Assembly (NCBI GenBank): GCA_030015575.1
Contig: CM057339.1
Coordinates: 775,760,809 to 775,824,808 of the forward strand
Reading direction: 5' to 3'
Origin: Agapanthus africanus
Taxonomy: Eukaryota > Streptophyta > Magnoliopsida > Asparagales > Amaryllidaceae
Length of the DNA: 64,000 nucleotides
Shown piece after piece: positions 44,580 through 55,835 of the stretch (the first letter of the stretch is position 1; each line of letters begins with the position of its first letter). The position numbers and the translations under genes were made by a program. The notes below the pieces were generated by a model that saw only the letters and a list, made by a program, of their open reading frames with translations, searched no databases and was not told where the DNA came from.

Positions 44580-44815
44580 CTATCATTTCAGCTTTTTTTT
44601 ATATCGCGAAAGTCGCGATTGCCCAATCATTTCGGCTATTTTTCGCGGTGCCCAATCATTTCGGCTATTTTTTTACTCGCTGCTTTTTATTGCGAGTTGC
44701 CCAATCATTTCGTCTATTTTGTATGCATATATTTTACTTGCTGATTTCGTTGCAAGTTGCCCCATCATTTCGGCTATTTCATATGCATTTTTGACTCGCT
44801 GATTTTTTTCATCGC
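44580..44815. repeat. GCCCAATCATTTCGGCTA repeats with variable stems (B)
   Basis: This is the inverted version of the A motif, with about five copies between 44582 and 44780. Between them are stems ACTCGC/GCGAGT around TGCTTTTTATT and ACTTGC/GCAAGT around TGATTTCGTT. Confidence 0.8.
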
Positions 44816-44969
44816 GAGTATGGGACTTGGGATCTGATACCGATTTAGGCATCAGTATCGCTACAACTGGGATATTTCTAGGAGCGAATCATCATTTGCC
44901 TTTGTCGGTTCGAACGAAGGTGGCTTAGCAAATAGGGTTAGGATCCTGTTGACTAAGACTTTTTGACTT

Positions 44970-45490
44970 CATGAGCCGTGAGGGTCTCATGAAGGTATTT
45001 CTCCCTATGAGTCGTGAGGATCTCGTAAGTGTAATTTCTCCTTAGGAATCGTGAGGATTCCTAAGTGTGTGTTCTCTTATAAGTCGTAAGGATCTTACAA
45101 GAGTATTTTCTCCTTATATGTCGAGAGGACTTACAAGGGCTGTTCACCGTGCGGGCGTATCCCTAGTCACTGATGGGACTTTGTTAGGGAAATGTTTATT
45201 CGTGCCCGTGGATTGTATACAAAGGTCAGCATTGAACCGCTTGTAGGGCAGCATTGGAGGTTGTGATGGCTTAAGAACAGGTTCAGATCCCTGTAGCTTA
45301 AGGCTTTTGAATCCTATGAGCTGTGAGGGTCTCAAAGGGGAATTCTCCTTACGAGTCGTGAGGATCTCGCAAGTGTAATTTCTCCTTAGGAATCGTAGGG
45401 ATCCCTGAGTGTGTTGCTCCCTTGTGAGTCGTAAGGATCTCACGCAGGTATTTTCTCCTCATAAGGTCGAGAGGACCTTGCTAGTGTCTT
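44970..45490. repeat. Hairpin array with TCGTGAGGAT core (B, second block)
   Basis: Units include CTTAGGAAT/ATTCCTAAG with loop CGTGAGG (about 45041-45065), CTCTTATAAG/CTTACAAGAG (about 45073-45102), CTTACGAG/CTCGCAAG (about 45347-45373) and GTGAG/CTCAC (about 45424-45444). A fragment with GTGGATTGTATACA (45210) also occurs in the A array. Confidence 0.82.
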
Positions 45491-45850
45491 TTAACGAGAT
45501 TGCACCATTTTGGGTTTTCACAAAACTCGCCGGTAGCCCTGCTGTTTTTACTTACGGAACCCTTTCGGGTTTTCATCCGTGCCTATCTCGCTTATGAACA
45601 TACCGTTTTCTTTCTTCTTTTTTTTCTTTCTTTTTTTTATTATCTTTTTTTTGTGTCAGCCTTAGGATGCTGCGGTCCGTAGTAGTTTATATACATCTCG
45701 GTCAATAGCCGGTTTTAGGACATAGTGGTCCATCATTAGTTTAAGGACGTTTCGGTCCGTTTGCCGGCTACTACTTATAGAGTTTGGGCTAAGGAAGATG
45801 GCGAGCGGACATAGGTGTCGTCATCTATCGTTGACCTAGGTCGTGACTCT
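45491..45850. repeat. B 3' region next to integrase
   Basis: It holds an inverted copy of the A block at 28868-29130 (GGGTTTTCA, CCGGTAGCCCTGCTG, CGGTTTTC landmarks) and GGACGTTTCGGTCC-type units at about 45710-45760. No gene. The order of parts mirrors element A, so the two 3' regions share an ancestor. Confidence 0.7.
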
Positions 45851-45925
45851 TCAGGCGTAGTATTTTTTCAGGAATCGACCGTTTATTAGCCTGAAGGGTC
45901 TTTCGCCATGCATGTCCATGAGGAA
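45851..45925 (-). pseudogene. Integrase C-terminus of B (cut off by C)
   Basis: The minus strand reads M-D-M-H-G-E-R-P-F, then N-G-R-F-L-K-K-Y-Y-A and a TGA (45853-45851), like the element A integrase end. The rest of integrase continues at 53609 on the other side of element C. The split is recent relative to B because the flanks still join in frame. Confidence 0.9.
45921..45925. repeat. Target-site duplication of C, left copy
   Basis: AGGAA here and AGGAG at 53609-53613 flank element C. Removing C and one copy restores the integrase frame and similarity to element A, so the right copy is the original and the left has one change. Confidence 0.85.
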
Positions 45926-47362
45926 TGTTCATATCAGAATTTTGCATTATTATATCGCCCATTCTTAATCACATTATATAAATAGGTGCTTTTGATTCAT
46001 ATCTGCTAAATAGTTGCAGGTTACAGGTTCTCAGCTCTTTACAGTGAAATTCATGAAAAGTCGCAACAAATGTGGGACTACGACCAACAAACAGAGAAAT
46101 ACGGGTTTCCGCACACTATCCATAGAATGCCGCCTACCAGTTCAAGGAACAAATGGAAAATCATTGAACATTTCAATGCACAAAGTACAAGGGCAGCACA
46201 AGATCCAAGACTTCAAACGCGGAGCTTAAGACAAAAGTCCACTGTTGAATATCCGGAAGAGAAGTGAAGAGATTCTGAGAGACCAAGTGAAGAAAACAGA
46301 AGATGAAAGCAACTTGAAGAAACCCTGAAGAATTGAGCCCATGAACCCACCAAATGGCCGCGGAACCGCGGCCAAACAGGCTCTGCTGCCGCGGATCCGC
46401 GGCCGTGCTCTGCACGTGTCGGTGGGGTGTCAATGCTTTGACTCGGTTTTTGGGGTTGTTTTGTAATTTCATGTATGAATCAGAATGTAACCTAGGGTTT
46501 TTTCTATCTATAAATAGGAAAGCCAAAATCCTAATTAGGTAAGCCTCTTTCAGGGTGCCTCTTTTGAGGATGCCTCTTTTTAATTCTTAGTTTAAAATTT
46601 TAAATTCCAATTGTAATGCACTTGTTGAGAGGTCATCAATAAAGTAAGGCATTTTTATTTTTATCTCGTATTCTTTTATTATCTGAATTTAATTCTTACA
46701 ATTTTTTTCCTGTTTTTTTAATATCTGCAATTTAGTTTTCCAATATAAAAAAAATGAATTCTATTGTTAACTTCCTAATGAATGAGTAATTCCTCACCTG
46801 TTAGGGTTAGGATAGGGAAGGTTTGAGAGAAGGAAATCTCTCTCACTCTTATCTTTGCCCATTTAATCTTTAAAATACGAACTTTTTTTAATTTAACCAC
46901 ACACTGCTCACTACGGCACCCTATCCTACATGATAGTGGTGATTCCCTAGTTCGACCAGTTGTGGTTGAATTAACTGGAGGTTAGGGCTAAGAGTTAAGA
47001 ACGGACGGACAATGATCAAAAGGAAGAAACTAAGTTTCTTCCTAATCGTGCTAATCCCCGTTGTTGACTATTACCCTAACACCTATATTCTTAACTAGGG
47101 CATTGTTAGCGGTGAGAAGAATCCATATTTCAAACTAACCTAATCCTAACCCTAGCAAGGCTTTAAATCAATTTAATCTCATTTTTAGATCTTAAAACAA
47201 AACCTACCAAGAATAAGACTTAACTCGTTAGAACATAAAGAAAAGAACACCATTTCCCTGTGGATCGACTCGTACTCAACCGGTTAGCTACCAAGCGACA
47301 CCGTCTTGATTGCAGTATTCTTAAATTTTTAAAACGCACGCATAGAAAACAGTTAACAATCA
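45926..47362 (+). repeat. 5' LTR of element C
   Basis: TG...CA termini. A TATAAATA box lies at 46509-46516 and AATAAA at 46638-46643. GC-rich CCGCGG palindromes sit upstream of the TATA box. The 3' LTR matches closely, with scattered substitutions and small indels. Confidence 0.93.
46356..46403. repeat. Two CCGCGG palindromes in the C LTR
   Basis: GGCCGCGGAACCGCGGCC (46356-46373) and GCCGCGGATCCGCGGC (46388-46403) are perfect palindromes or inverted repeats. In the 3' LTR (52584-52632) the right arms have C-to-T or G-to-A changes. A third perfect one, GACCGCGGAACCGCGGTC, is in the leader at 47672-47689, with a weaker one at 47643. Confidence 0.9.
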
Positions 47363-47364
47363 AA

Positions 47365-47382
47365 TGGCGTCGTTGCCGGGGA
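47365..47382 (+). other. Primer-binding site of C (Athila type)
   Basis: TGGCGTCGTTGCCGGGGA begins two bases after the LTR. Athila and related plant elements use TGGCGCCGTTGCCGGGGA, complementary to tRNA-Asp. Confidence 0.85.
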
Positions 47383-48523
47383 GACGGTAGTCTCTTTCTT
47401 TGTGTAATTTCGGGTTAATAAAAAAAATTTAAAAAAATTAAAAAAATTTATAAAAATAAAAAATAAAAAAATCATCTTGTTATTTTTGAAAGGTTTTTGT
47501 GCAAGTGTGCAGGCTTGGAGCAACACTGGTTCAGATCTGGAGCAGCTCAGTGAACAAATCCAGAATCAGGGGATCTAAACAGAAAGAGGAGAACCAACTC
47601 AGCACAGAGAACCAAATTTGAAGATCCAAACCAACTGTTAAGCCGTGGAACCGCGGTAAAAGTAAGGGTTTGACCGCGGAACCGCGGTCAATTGGTGACA
47701 TCAGCATCCAAAAATCTCTGTGAGTATCTCATTTCTCATCTACTCACCTTTGCACTCCACTGAAAATTTTTTCCTGTAGGTTTCTTTGCACAGATTCTCT
47801 TTCTCCTATCCAATAAATTGTTTTTGTGAAGGATTCTTTGCGCTGCCAAATAAAAAATTTTTTGCAAGTGTTTTAGATTTTTTTTTTGTTAACTGCTTTG
47901 CATAATTAATACAAAATCTAAGGGACTATAACGCCAATTAAAATTGGGTGGGGATTTCATTACCCTTTCTAAGACCCCAAAAATCACTAAAAGTATACGC
48001 ATCACCCTTGAGCTTAATTAAAAAATATCTAGACTCAGCCAATTAAGGACTGTCGCGCTCATTAGGACAGAAGAAGGTTGTGGGCATTCAGTCGTTTATC
48101 TAAACCTGATTTTATGGTGCCTAGGCTAGACAAGTGAGAAAGATAACTTTAAAAAGCCCGTCTCACCGTGATTCGTGAGCGGAACCCTCCTTTCTTCATT
48201 TGTGCTTACCTAGTCATAATTGGCGGTGAAGAGGCGATTTGAGGGATATCTCACAACTTGTCACTTTGAAACAGTTAGGAGCAGTTTCGTTGACTTAAGA
48301 GACCCTAACTCTAGGTTTGATTGTGCATGTTTAAACTGTGGTTGTTTGAAATTGTGCTGTAGTTCCGTACAAATTTTTGCAAAACTCTTTCTAAAAAAAA
48401 CACTTTCAAAATTTCTAAACTCTAAAAACAAACAATTTTTTTTAAAAAAATATAAAAAAAATATAAAATTAAAAAATTAAAAAAAAATCACATTCTTTTT
48501 CTTCTCCTTTCTCTCATCACATC
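47383..48523 (+). other. Leader of element C
   Basis: A long AT-rich untranslated stretch with a CCGCGG palindrome pair (47643-47689). A short 86-codon frame at 48220-48480 has no recognisable features and is probably chance. The final 150 bp before the ATG are T- and A-rich. Confidence 0.5.
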
Positions 48524-50536
48524 ATGGGTACCCCACCTCGCAAAACTCTTGCCGAACTTTGGTACCCACAATCAGACATTACTTCCTACGGTTCTTGTTT
48601 TGATCGAATTTCGAACGACCCCTCCATGTCCAAAATTTCTTTTAAAGCTTGGATAGACGCGTCTAGGACAAACAATTGGACTCAGCAATCCACTTCGTAT
48701 CAACCATTTCAAACATTCACCCCTTCTCATATTGATACCCCTTTTGAGAGTCCATTTGTAACTCTAAAACCTATGTCTATTGCTGAACATATTGAACAAT
48801 CTCGTAACCGATCTTTCACTCCTTTCACCACTGCGAATTCTTTGGATCAACAATTACATTCATCTTCTTATCCAAATGTTGAGCCTACTCCTGTCCAACC
48901 ATTCTATTTCTATCCATCCTACCCAACTTTCGCACCTTCCCTAGACATTACTTCTACACAGCCATTTGGGAGTTTCCAGTATCCAAATAATTTTGAATCT
49001 TTTACTGAAACTCCTTCACAACCCATGTCTAGTCTGGAACAGGCGTTGGAAGACTTTAGGGTAGCGTCATGCCAACAGATGATGGAGTTGAATGCGTCCA
49101 TGACCGCCCTTATACAACCTAGTGACCCGGTAGCTAATTTCCAATTAGCTCCATATTTTCCAATTTATGATGAGGCGGTAGGACATGTTGAGAATTTGAG
49201 TGGAAAAAGTGAGCTGTATACCCTTCCAAATCAAACCTACCCATCCCCAATTGAATCCCACAACTCCGGTTTTGAATGTCTATCAAGTGTTCCAAATGAT
49301 TCACCAGTTGAAGATAAAACGTTTATTGAGTTGCATGACTTTGTAGTGTTTGATTTACCTGATTGTGAAGGGTCCCTTTCGAGTGAAACCATCACCAATC
49401 CTTTTGACCTCTACACCTCCACTCTAGAACCTAAACTGATTGATACCCATACTTTTGATGAGGTGTATGAGAGATTTAATTTTCACTTGATCGAGGATAT
49501 TGATGCTGGGAATAATTTGGATGATGAACCCGCAGATTTGACTGAATTTTTCTCTCTAATTCATCATCCCGAGACATTAACTGTTTCTCCTGAACTTCAT
49601 ATGCGTCTTGATTTTGATGAGAATTGCATGGATAAGCTAAATTTTGAGGAGAGTATTGAGGAAATTATTGAGGATTAAGCAGTTTTACTTGAGGAGTCAG
49701 ATTTTCCAATTCATTCTATCCCTTTCATTGACTGCGCACACCCTCCTGAATCTTTAACCGATACCCTTCCTCAATCACTTCCCTCCATCCTCGTTCCGAC
49801 CTTGCAAGAAACCGTTACACTTTCATTTTCAATGTCCGGTTTACCAAGCTCGACGTACCCATGTTTTCTCACGAATCTTGAGGGATTTGACCTCATCTCT
49901 CAGTGGGTTGATAAATTAGCACAATCGCTTTTTACACATCGGTCATTACAAATTGTGCTAATTTATACACTCCATCCCCACCCTCAAATTCGTATTCAAC
50001 TTCTTTCTCCCACTTTCTTTAGTTCTTTTTCTAATCTTCCTTTAATGATAGTGAGTGTTAATGAATCACAATCCAATATTTTGAGTTCGATAATTCTAGA
50101 AAAACAACTTAATTTAGACTCTTTTGAGAATAAAGTAGATGAGCCTTACGAGTCTCCTACCTCCATAACTTTTGAAAAATCAAGTGTGTTGAATTCTAGC
50201 ACGACACTTATTGACATTGAAACATTCAATCGGACCATCGATGAATGTTTCGAAGATATTTTTGCCGACGAACTCACATTCCTAAACGATACGGATTTTG
50301 TGATTAATCAACCTCCACTTGAAGAAGTCGAACCACCACCATTTCTTCTTATCCCATACGAGAATGTAACCATTCTTCCCATTCCTAATCATCCATATTC
50401 TCGTTTCCGTTCACTATTATTGTTTCGTTTCTACAAATCGAGATGTAAACCTTTTTCCATTACACCACTTATCTTTACCCCATTTCTTCCTGACTTTATA
50501 CAACATGTTCTTCCACCAACCGGTGCGCTTCACTGA
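48524..50536 (+). CDS. Unknown 670-codon frame of element C
   Basis: The ATG at 48524 opens a frame of 384 codons to a TAA at 49676-49678. The same frame then continues without interruption to a TGA at 50534, so one stop splits a frame of about 670 codons. The product is rich in Ser, Thr, Pro, Phe, Asp and Glu, with acidic patches in the second half, for example E-E-I-I-E-D before the stop. I see no zinc knuckle, D-[ST]-G, Y-x-D-D or DDE motif. The start (T-P-P-R-K-T-L-A-E-L) vaguely recalls the beginning of Athila gag proteins, but this is weak. It could be a divergent Gag or a new protein; I do not recognise it. Confidence 0.6.
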
Positions 50537-50711
50537 TAAATTCTTTGAATGGTTGGTGCTAACTTTTATCCTGTGTAAGGCCTTGTATAGCTTGATACTG
50601 TGTTTTTCTCCTCCCTAACTCTGAACTTTAACGCTTAAACAGTGGAAACACTATTTCACTTAAGTTTGGGAGGGACCTTTTTGGTGTATATATATTTTGT
50701 TTTCTTTTTCT

Positions 50712-50768
<57 letters not shown>

Positions 50769-52136
50769 TAGGGGAGTGCCGACAATTTTGACCCTTTTGG
50801 TATAGCCTGACAGTGAGGGCACTGCCAAGTTTAAGTTTGGGGGTGTGCTCGGTAAGCTTTCTTCCTTCGCATTCATGTGTATATTTTTTGCATTTGCATA
50901 CTTATTTTAAAATCCATAAAAATAAAAATTTTTAATAATTATAAAAATTGAAAAGTTCAATTTTGGCCATATTTGACTTAAGTTCAACATGACGGTTGAC
51001 TAGTTAGGAAAAACTAGATCCTAAACTTAGTAAATTAAAAACCCTAAAAAATAACCTTTCTTAAAGTTTAACTGTAGAAAATATACGTCCTTGTAATTTA
51101 TTTAGAAATAGGCAGATTTTAAGTTCAGTTCTTGGGCTAAATCGAAATAAGGGAAGAGTATTGAAAGCTCTATTTGAAGTATAAGTCTGAAAAATAATTC
51201 TGAACCTTAAGTCCAATTTCTGAAATATATACCCTACGTTATGCACACATACATATCTTGAAACTTGGGATAGTAGAGGATACCTTGAAATGCTCTTGTC
51301 TAAAATCCTTATTATGAAGGAAAATAAAATAAAAGTATAAGTGTTGAATAAAGAGATAAAAAAAATGAACACTGGTTTTGTAATTACTTAAGGCAGCATA
51401 AATAAAAAAATATAGCGAGGGTGCTTTATCACCTAGTGCCTTAGATCAACTGGTTTGGGAGTCACTGCTAAGCCTTAGGTATTGTAAGACGAGGATTTAC
51501 GCCTAAATACGCAAGCACATTTTGTAATCAGTCGTTTAGTACCTCAAGAAGTATTAACGGTCGCATGAAGAATGTGTGAGCAATTTCATCTAAAATTCAC
51601 CAACTAAAAGTACTTTGGACATGGACAAGAGTATGATAGCTTGAATTGAATTTCCAAGTGTAGGGGTAAAAATTACACGCACGTAGGGGTATATGATTGG
51701 GGTTTGGATGAGAGATAGGAATGAAAGATATGCTTTATATCTTCAGTAAAGATGATAAAAATTCCTGAGTTGAGATTGCACCTTAGAAGGAAAATTCAAA
51801 AGATACTGAAAGTTTTATAAATTTGCAAAACGTATATGATTCTAAGGTTAAATGAAAAGGAAGTGTGAAGAATACAGGTTGATGATTTCTAAGTTGAAGA
51901 TAATAGAATTTCTTGCTAGAATACTGAATTGAAGAATTAGAGTCAACAGGCCAAATTGATCAGATTTTGTGGGTAGTATCCGCTAAAAATCCTCAGGAGA
52001 TAACACTCCTCCTATTAGGGACACCTAGAGGTTTAACGGCTTGTTGCACAAGCTCAGTGCAAACACGTTCCCTGTGAAAGTGAGGCTAGGATTTTTTCGA
52101 GAATAAAATTGGCTTTGCTCGGGACGAGCAAAAGAT
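50537..52136 (+). other. 3' untranslated region of C
   Basis: No gene. It contains two TTTAAGTTTGGGGGTGTG-like stretches (near 50660 and 50830), a (TAA)n microsatellite at 50714-50763 and AT-rich sequence. Just before the PPT is GCTCGGGACGAGC (a short palindrome), common near the 3' end of Athila-like elements. Confidence 0.6.
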
Positions 52137-52151
52137 AAATTTGGGGGTATT
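52137..52151 (+). other. Polypurine tract of C
   Basis: AAATTTGGGGGTATT ends at the TGTTCATATC LTR start. Confidence 0.85.
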
Positions 52152-53608
52152 TGTTCATATCAGAATTTTGCATTATTATATCGCCCATTCTTAATCACAT
52201 TACATATAAATAGGTGCTTTTGATCCATGTGTGCTAAATAGTTGCAGGTTACAGGCTCTCAGCTCTTTACACTGAAATTCATGAAAAGTCGCAACAAATG
52301 TGGGACTACGACCAACAAACAGAGAAATACGGGTTTCCGCACACTATCCATGTAATGACGCCTACCAGTTCAAGGAACAAATGGAAAATCATTGAGCATT
52401 TCAATGCATAAAGCACAAGGGCAGCACAGGATCCAAGACTTCAAACGCGGAGCTCAAGGCAAAAGTCCACTGTTGAATATCTGGAAGAGAAGTGAAGAGA
52501 TTCTGAGAGACCAAGTGAAGAAAACAGAAGATAAAAGCAACTTGAAGAAACCCTGAAGAATTGAGCCCATGAACCCACCAAATGGCCGCGGAACCACGGC
52601 CAAACAGGCTCTTCTGCCGCGGATCCACGGTCGTGCTCTGCACGTGTCGGTGGGGTGTCGGTGCTTTGACTCGGTTTTTGGGGTTGTTTTGTAATTTCAT
52701 GTATGGATCAGAATGTAACCTAGGGTTTTTTCTATCTATAAATAGGAAATCCAAAAGCCTGATTAGGTATGCCTCTTTCAGGGTGCCTCTTTCAGGGTAC
52801 CTCTTTTGAGGATGCCTCTTTTTAATTCTTAGTTTAAAATTTTAAATTCCAGTTGTAATGCACTTGTTGTGAGGTCATCAATAAAGTAAGGTATTTTTAT
52901 TTTTATTTTTATCTCGCATTCTTTTATTATCTGAATTTAATTCTTGCAATTTTTATCTGTTCTTTTAATATCTGCAATTTAGTTTTCTAATATAAAAAAA
53001 TAAATTCTATTGTTAACTTCCTAATGAGTGAGTAATTCCTCACTTGTTAGGGTTAGGATAGGGACGGTTTGAGAGAAGGAAATCTCTCTCACTCCTATCT
53101 TTGCCCATTTAATCTTTAAAATACAGACTCTTTTTAATTTAACCACACACTGCTCACTACGTCACCCTATCCTACATGATAGTGGTGATTCCCTAGTTCG
53201 TCCGGTTGTGGTTGAATTAACTGGAGGTTAGGGCTAAGAGTTAAGAACGGACGGACAAGGACCAAAAGGAAGAAACTAAGTTTCTTCCTAGTCGTGCTAA
53301 TCCCCGTTGTTGACTATTACCCTAACACCTATATTCTTAACTAGGGCATTGTTAGCGGTGAGAAGAATCCATATTTCAATCTAACCTAATCCTAACCCTA
53401 GCAAGACTTTAAATCAATTCAATCTCATTTTTAGATCTTAAAACAAAACCTACCAAGAATAGGACTTAACTCGTTAGAACTTAAAGAAAAGAACATCATT
53501 TCCTTGTGGATCGACTCGTACTCAACCGGCTAGCTACCAAGCGACACCGTCTTGATTGCGGTATTCTTAAATTTTTAAAACACACGTATAGAAAATAATT
53601 AAAAATCA
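52152..53608 (+). repeat. 3' LTR of element C
   Basis: It mirrors the 5' LTR (TATAAATA at 52737-52744) and ends AAAAATCA, followed by the TSD AGGAG. It has a duplicated GGTGCCTCTTTCAG unit near 52780 and an extra TTTTTA repeat near 52895. Confidence 0.93.
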
Positions 53609-54750
53609 AGGAGATAGGCTCCACCCTGGTAAACTTTGTCTATGATGTACGAGCCTTCATAGTTCGGCTCGAATTTCCCCCGTTTGGCACGATTGGGGAT
53701 CATGGGTCTCTTGACCATTAGCACGAGTTCGCCTTGGCGGAATGTTCTCGGCCTAGTCAATCTCTCATATGAGCGCGTCATCTTTGCTTTGTAAGCTTCC
53801 AAGTTTTGCTGCGCCATGAGTCGAGTTTCGTCGAGGGCATCAAGCTCCTCAAGCCGAAGATGAGCATTCTCTTCGTCCGTTAGCTCGTAATGAACTGCCA
53901 CTCATAAGGAGGGTAGCTCTATCTCCAAGGGGAGTACTGTTTCAGTGCCGAATACCAACGCATACGACGTTGTGTTTGTGGCCGTTTTGAACGTAGTTCG
54001 ATACGCCCAGAGAGCTTCATGCAGTCTCTCGTGCCAGTCCCTTCTATTTCTGGACACCGTCTTCTTTATGATCTTTTTCAAGGTCTTGTTGAAAGTCTCA
54101 GCTAGACCGTTAGCTCGGGGATTATAGACCGAAGAGTATCTCCAGTCTATATTATGTTGCTGCGCGAAGCGGCTGATTCTGTGACTTCTATAGGCTGGCC
54201 CGTTATCGGAGATAATCCGTCACGGAGTGCCGAACCGATAGATGACGTGTGTCTTGAAGAAATGGAGGATATTCGCCGTCTTCACTTCTCTTAGCGGTAT
54301 GGCCTCAGCCCACTTAGAAAAGTAATCAGTTTTCGCCAGTATGAACCGATGTCCTCTGGACGATGCTGGTTCAATGGGCCCGATTATGTCAGTTCCCTAC
54401 ATTTCGAACGACCAGCTAGCCACCGTTGGATGTAGCGGATTTGGATGCTGGTGGATAAAGTCCCCATGAATCTGGCACGAGTGGCACTGCTTCGCGTATT
54501 CGAGGCAGTCTTGGATTATTGTGGGCCAATAGTAGCCCATTCTTTTGATCTTCAGTTTCATCTTCGGCTCGGCTTGGTGAGAACCGTAGAGTCCGTCGTG
54601 AATTTCTTGGACGACTCTCCTTGCTTCTTCAGGTCCTAGGCATCTTAGCCATAGAGAATCAAATGATCTCTTATAAAGAGTGTCATTGACGAAGGCGAAA
54701 GACAGGACTCATTTCATGAGCTGATGTCTTGACGAGGCATTTTCAGGTGT
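53609..54750 (-). pseudogene. Integrase of element B (main part)
   Basis: On the minus strand the N-terminal zinc region (about 54600-54450) keeps both Cys of C-H-S-C, unlike element A. The catalytic-core motifs (G-[ST]-D-I-I-G-P, S-D-N-G-P-A-Y, N-G-L-A-E) can be followed between about 54400 and 54060 with stops and mutations; some motif residues are altered. The C-terminal E-L-V-L-M-V-K-R-P and Y-E-G-S-Y-I-I segments lie at 53770-53620. A TGA at 54711-54709 stands before the domain at the same codon as in A. The gene is cut by C at 53609. Confidence 0.85.
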
Positions 54751-55835
54751 TCAACGGGATTTGAAGTAGTCTATATAGACTTCTCTCCAATCCTTAGCCT
54801 CTTCCTGGTCTTTTATTTGTAGGGTCGCTTGCTCGGTCGCTCCCTTTTCTTCGGACGACTCCGGAGATATTTCTGCCGGTGCAAGAACCCGACGGCTTTG
54901 CACAATGATCCTTACGCCATCAAGGTTCTCATCGGCCAGTTCTTTAGCGAGCTTGGCTAATGCATCCGTCTTGCTATTTTCCGCGCGCAGTATGCTTTCC
55001 AGGGCGTAGGCAGGGATTTGAGTCTGTAATTGTTGTACTCTCTCACCGTACTTCATTAACTCTGGTTTGCACGTTTGATAGTCGCCGTTTACTTGACTAA
55101 CGACCAGTTGGGAGTCTCCGTATATGAGGAGGTTTTCGATTCCCATGTCGACAGCGATCTTAAGACCGCTATCAAAGCTTCATATTCGGCTTCATTATTC
55201 GTCTTCGGTTCTGTTAAAGAGAAGGCAAAGCGCATTATCCCTCCTTGTGGAGTCACAAAGATGAGGCCTACCCCAGATTTGATTATGGGGGAGTTGTGTT
55301 TTCGCTTCTTCATGGAAGATGCCCCGTCGAAGTAGAGTTCCCATCGGGCATCGCTCTCTCTTCTCTCCCCATCAATCGTGTCAAACGCGTGCTCATCTGG
55401 CAACTCGCAATTTAGGGGTGAATCGGCAGGTATCGGATGCTCAGCGAGGAAGTCGGCGATAGCCTGGCCTTTTACTGCCTTGAGGGGACGATGAGTTATC
55501 GAGAAATCCATCAAGAGCAGGGCCCATTTAGCGAGTCGTCCTGTTAGTATGGCTCTTGACATCAAATATTTGAGAGGATCCACTTTTGATATGAGGTGGA
55601 CCTCATAGGCCAAAGCATAATGCCGAAGCTTTGTTACCGCGAAGATTAACGCTAGGCAGTGTTTTTCGATAGGGGAGTAGTTGTTTTCTGCCCCCAGGAG
55701 AACTCGACTCAAATAGTCGAGGGCTCTCTCTTTCCCTTGGTCGTTCTCCTGTGCCCATAGCGCGCCTAAAGAACCTTCAAGGGCCGTTGTGTAATGGCGG
55801 ATTCTGCAGGTATTGCTTGATTTCATCGAGTGCAC
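54751..55835 (-). pseudogene. RNase H and archaeal-type RNase H of B
   Basis: RNase H (Y-S-P-I-E-K-H-C-L-A-L, L-A-K-W-A) reads from about 55790 to 55420. The archaeal-type RNase H follows with Y-F-D-G-A-S-S, N-N-E-A-E-Y-E-A-L, Y-G-D-S-Q-L-V and K-T-D-A-L-A. A frameshift near 55150 splits the second domain between two frames. Otherwise it closely parallels element A. Confidence 0.88.

Larger units (their letters stand above)
45926..53608 (+). mobile_element. Element C: Athila-primed element without recognisable pol
   Basis: LTRs are 45926-47362 and 52152-53608 (TGTTCATATC...AATCA). The PBS TGGCGTCGTTGCCGGGGA is the Athila-type site with one difference from the usual TGGCGCCG form. A PPT AAATTTGGGGGTATT precedes the 3' LTR. 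The 4.8-kb interior has one 670-codon frame with a single stop and no protease, RT, RNase H or integrase signature. It probably moved with proteins from an Athila-like partner. Confidence 0.9.

Noticed and set aside
47080-47165. Telomere-like TAACCCTA stretches in the C LTR
   Set aside because: Only isolated CTAACCCTA-like words, no tandem array; present in both LTRs as ordinary LTR sequence.
48220-48480. 86-codon frame in the C leader
   Set aside because: Ends in A/T-rich Lys/Asn-rich sequence with no motif; more likely chance.
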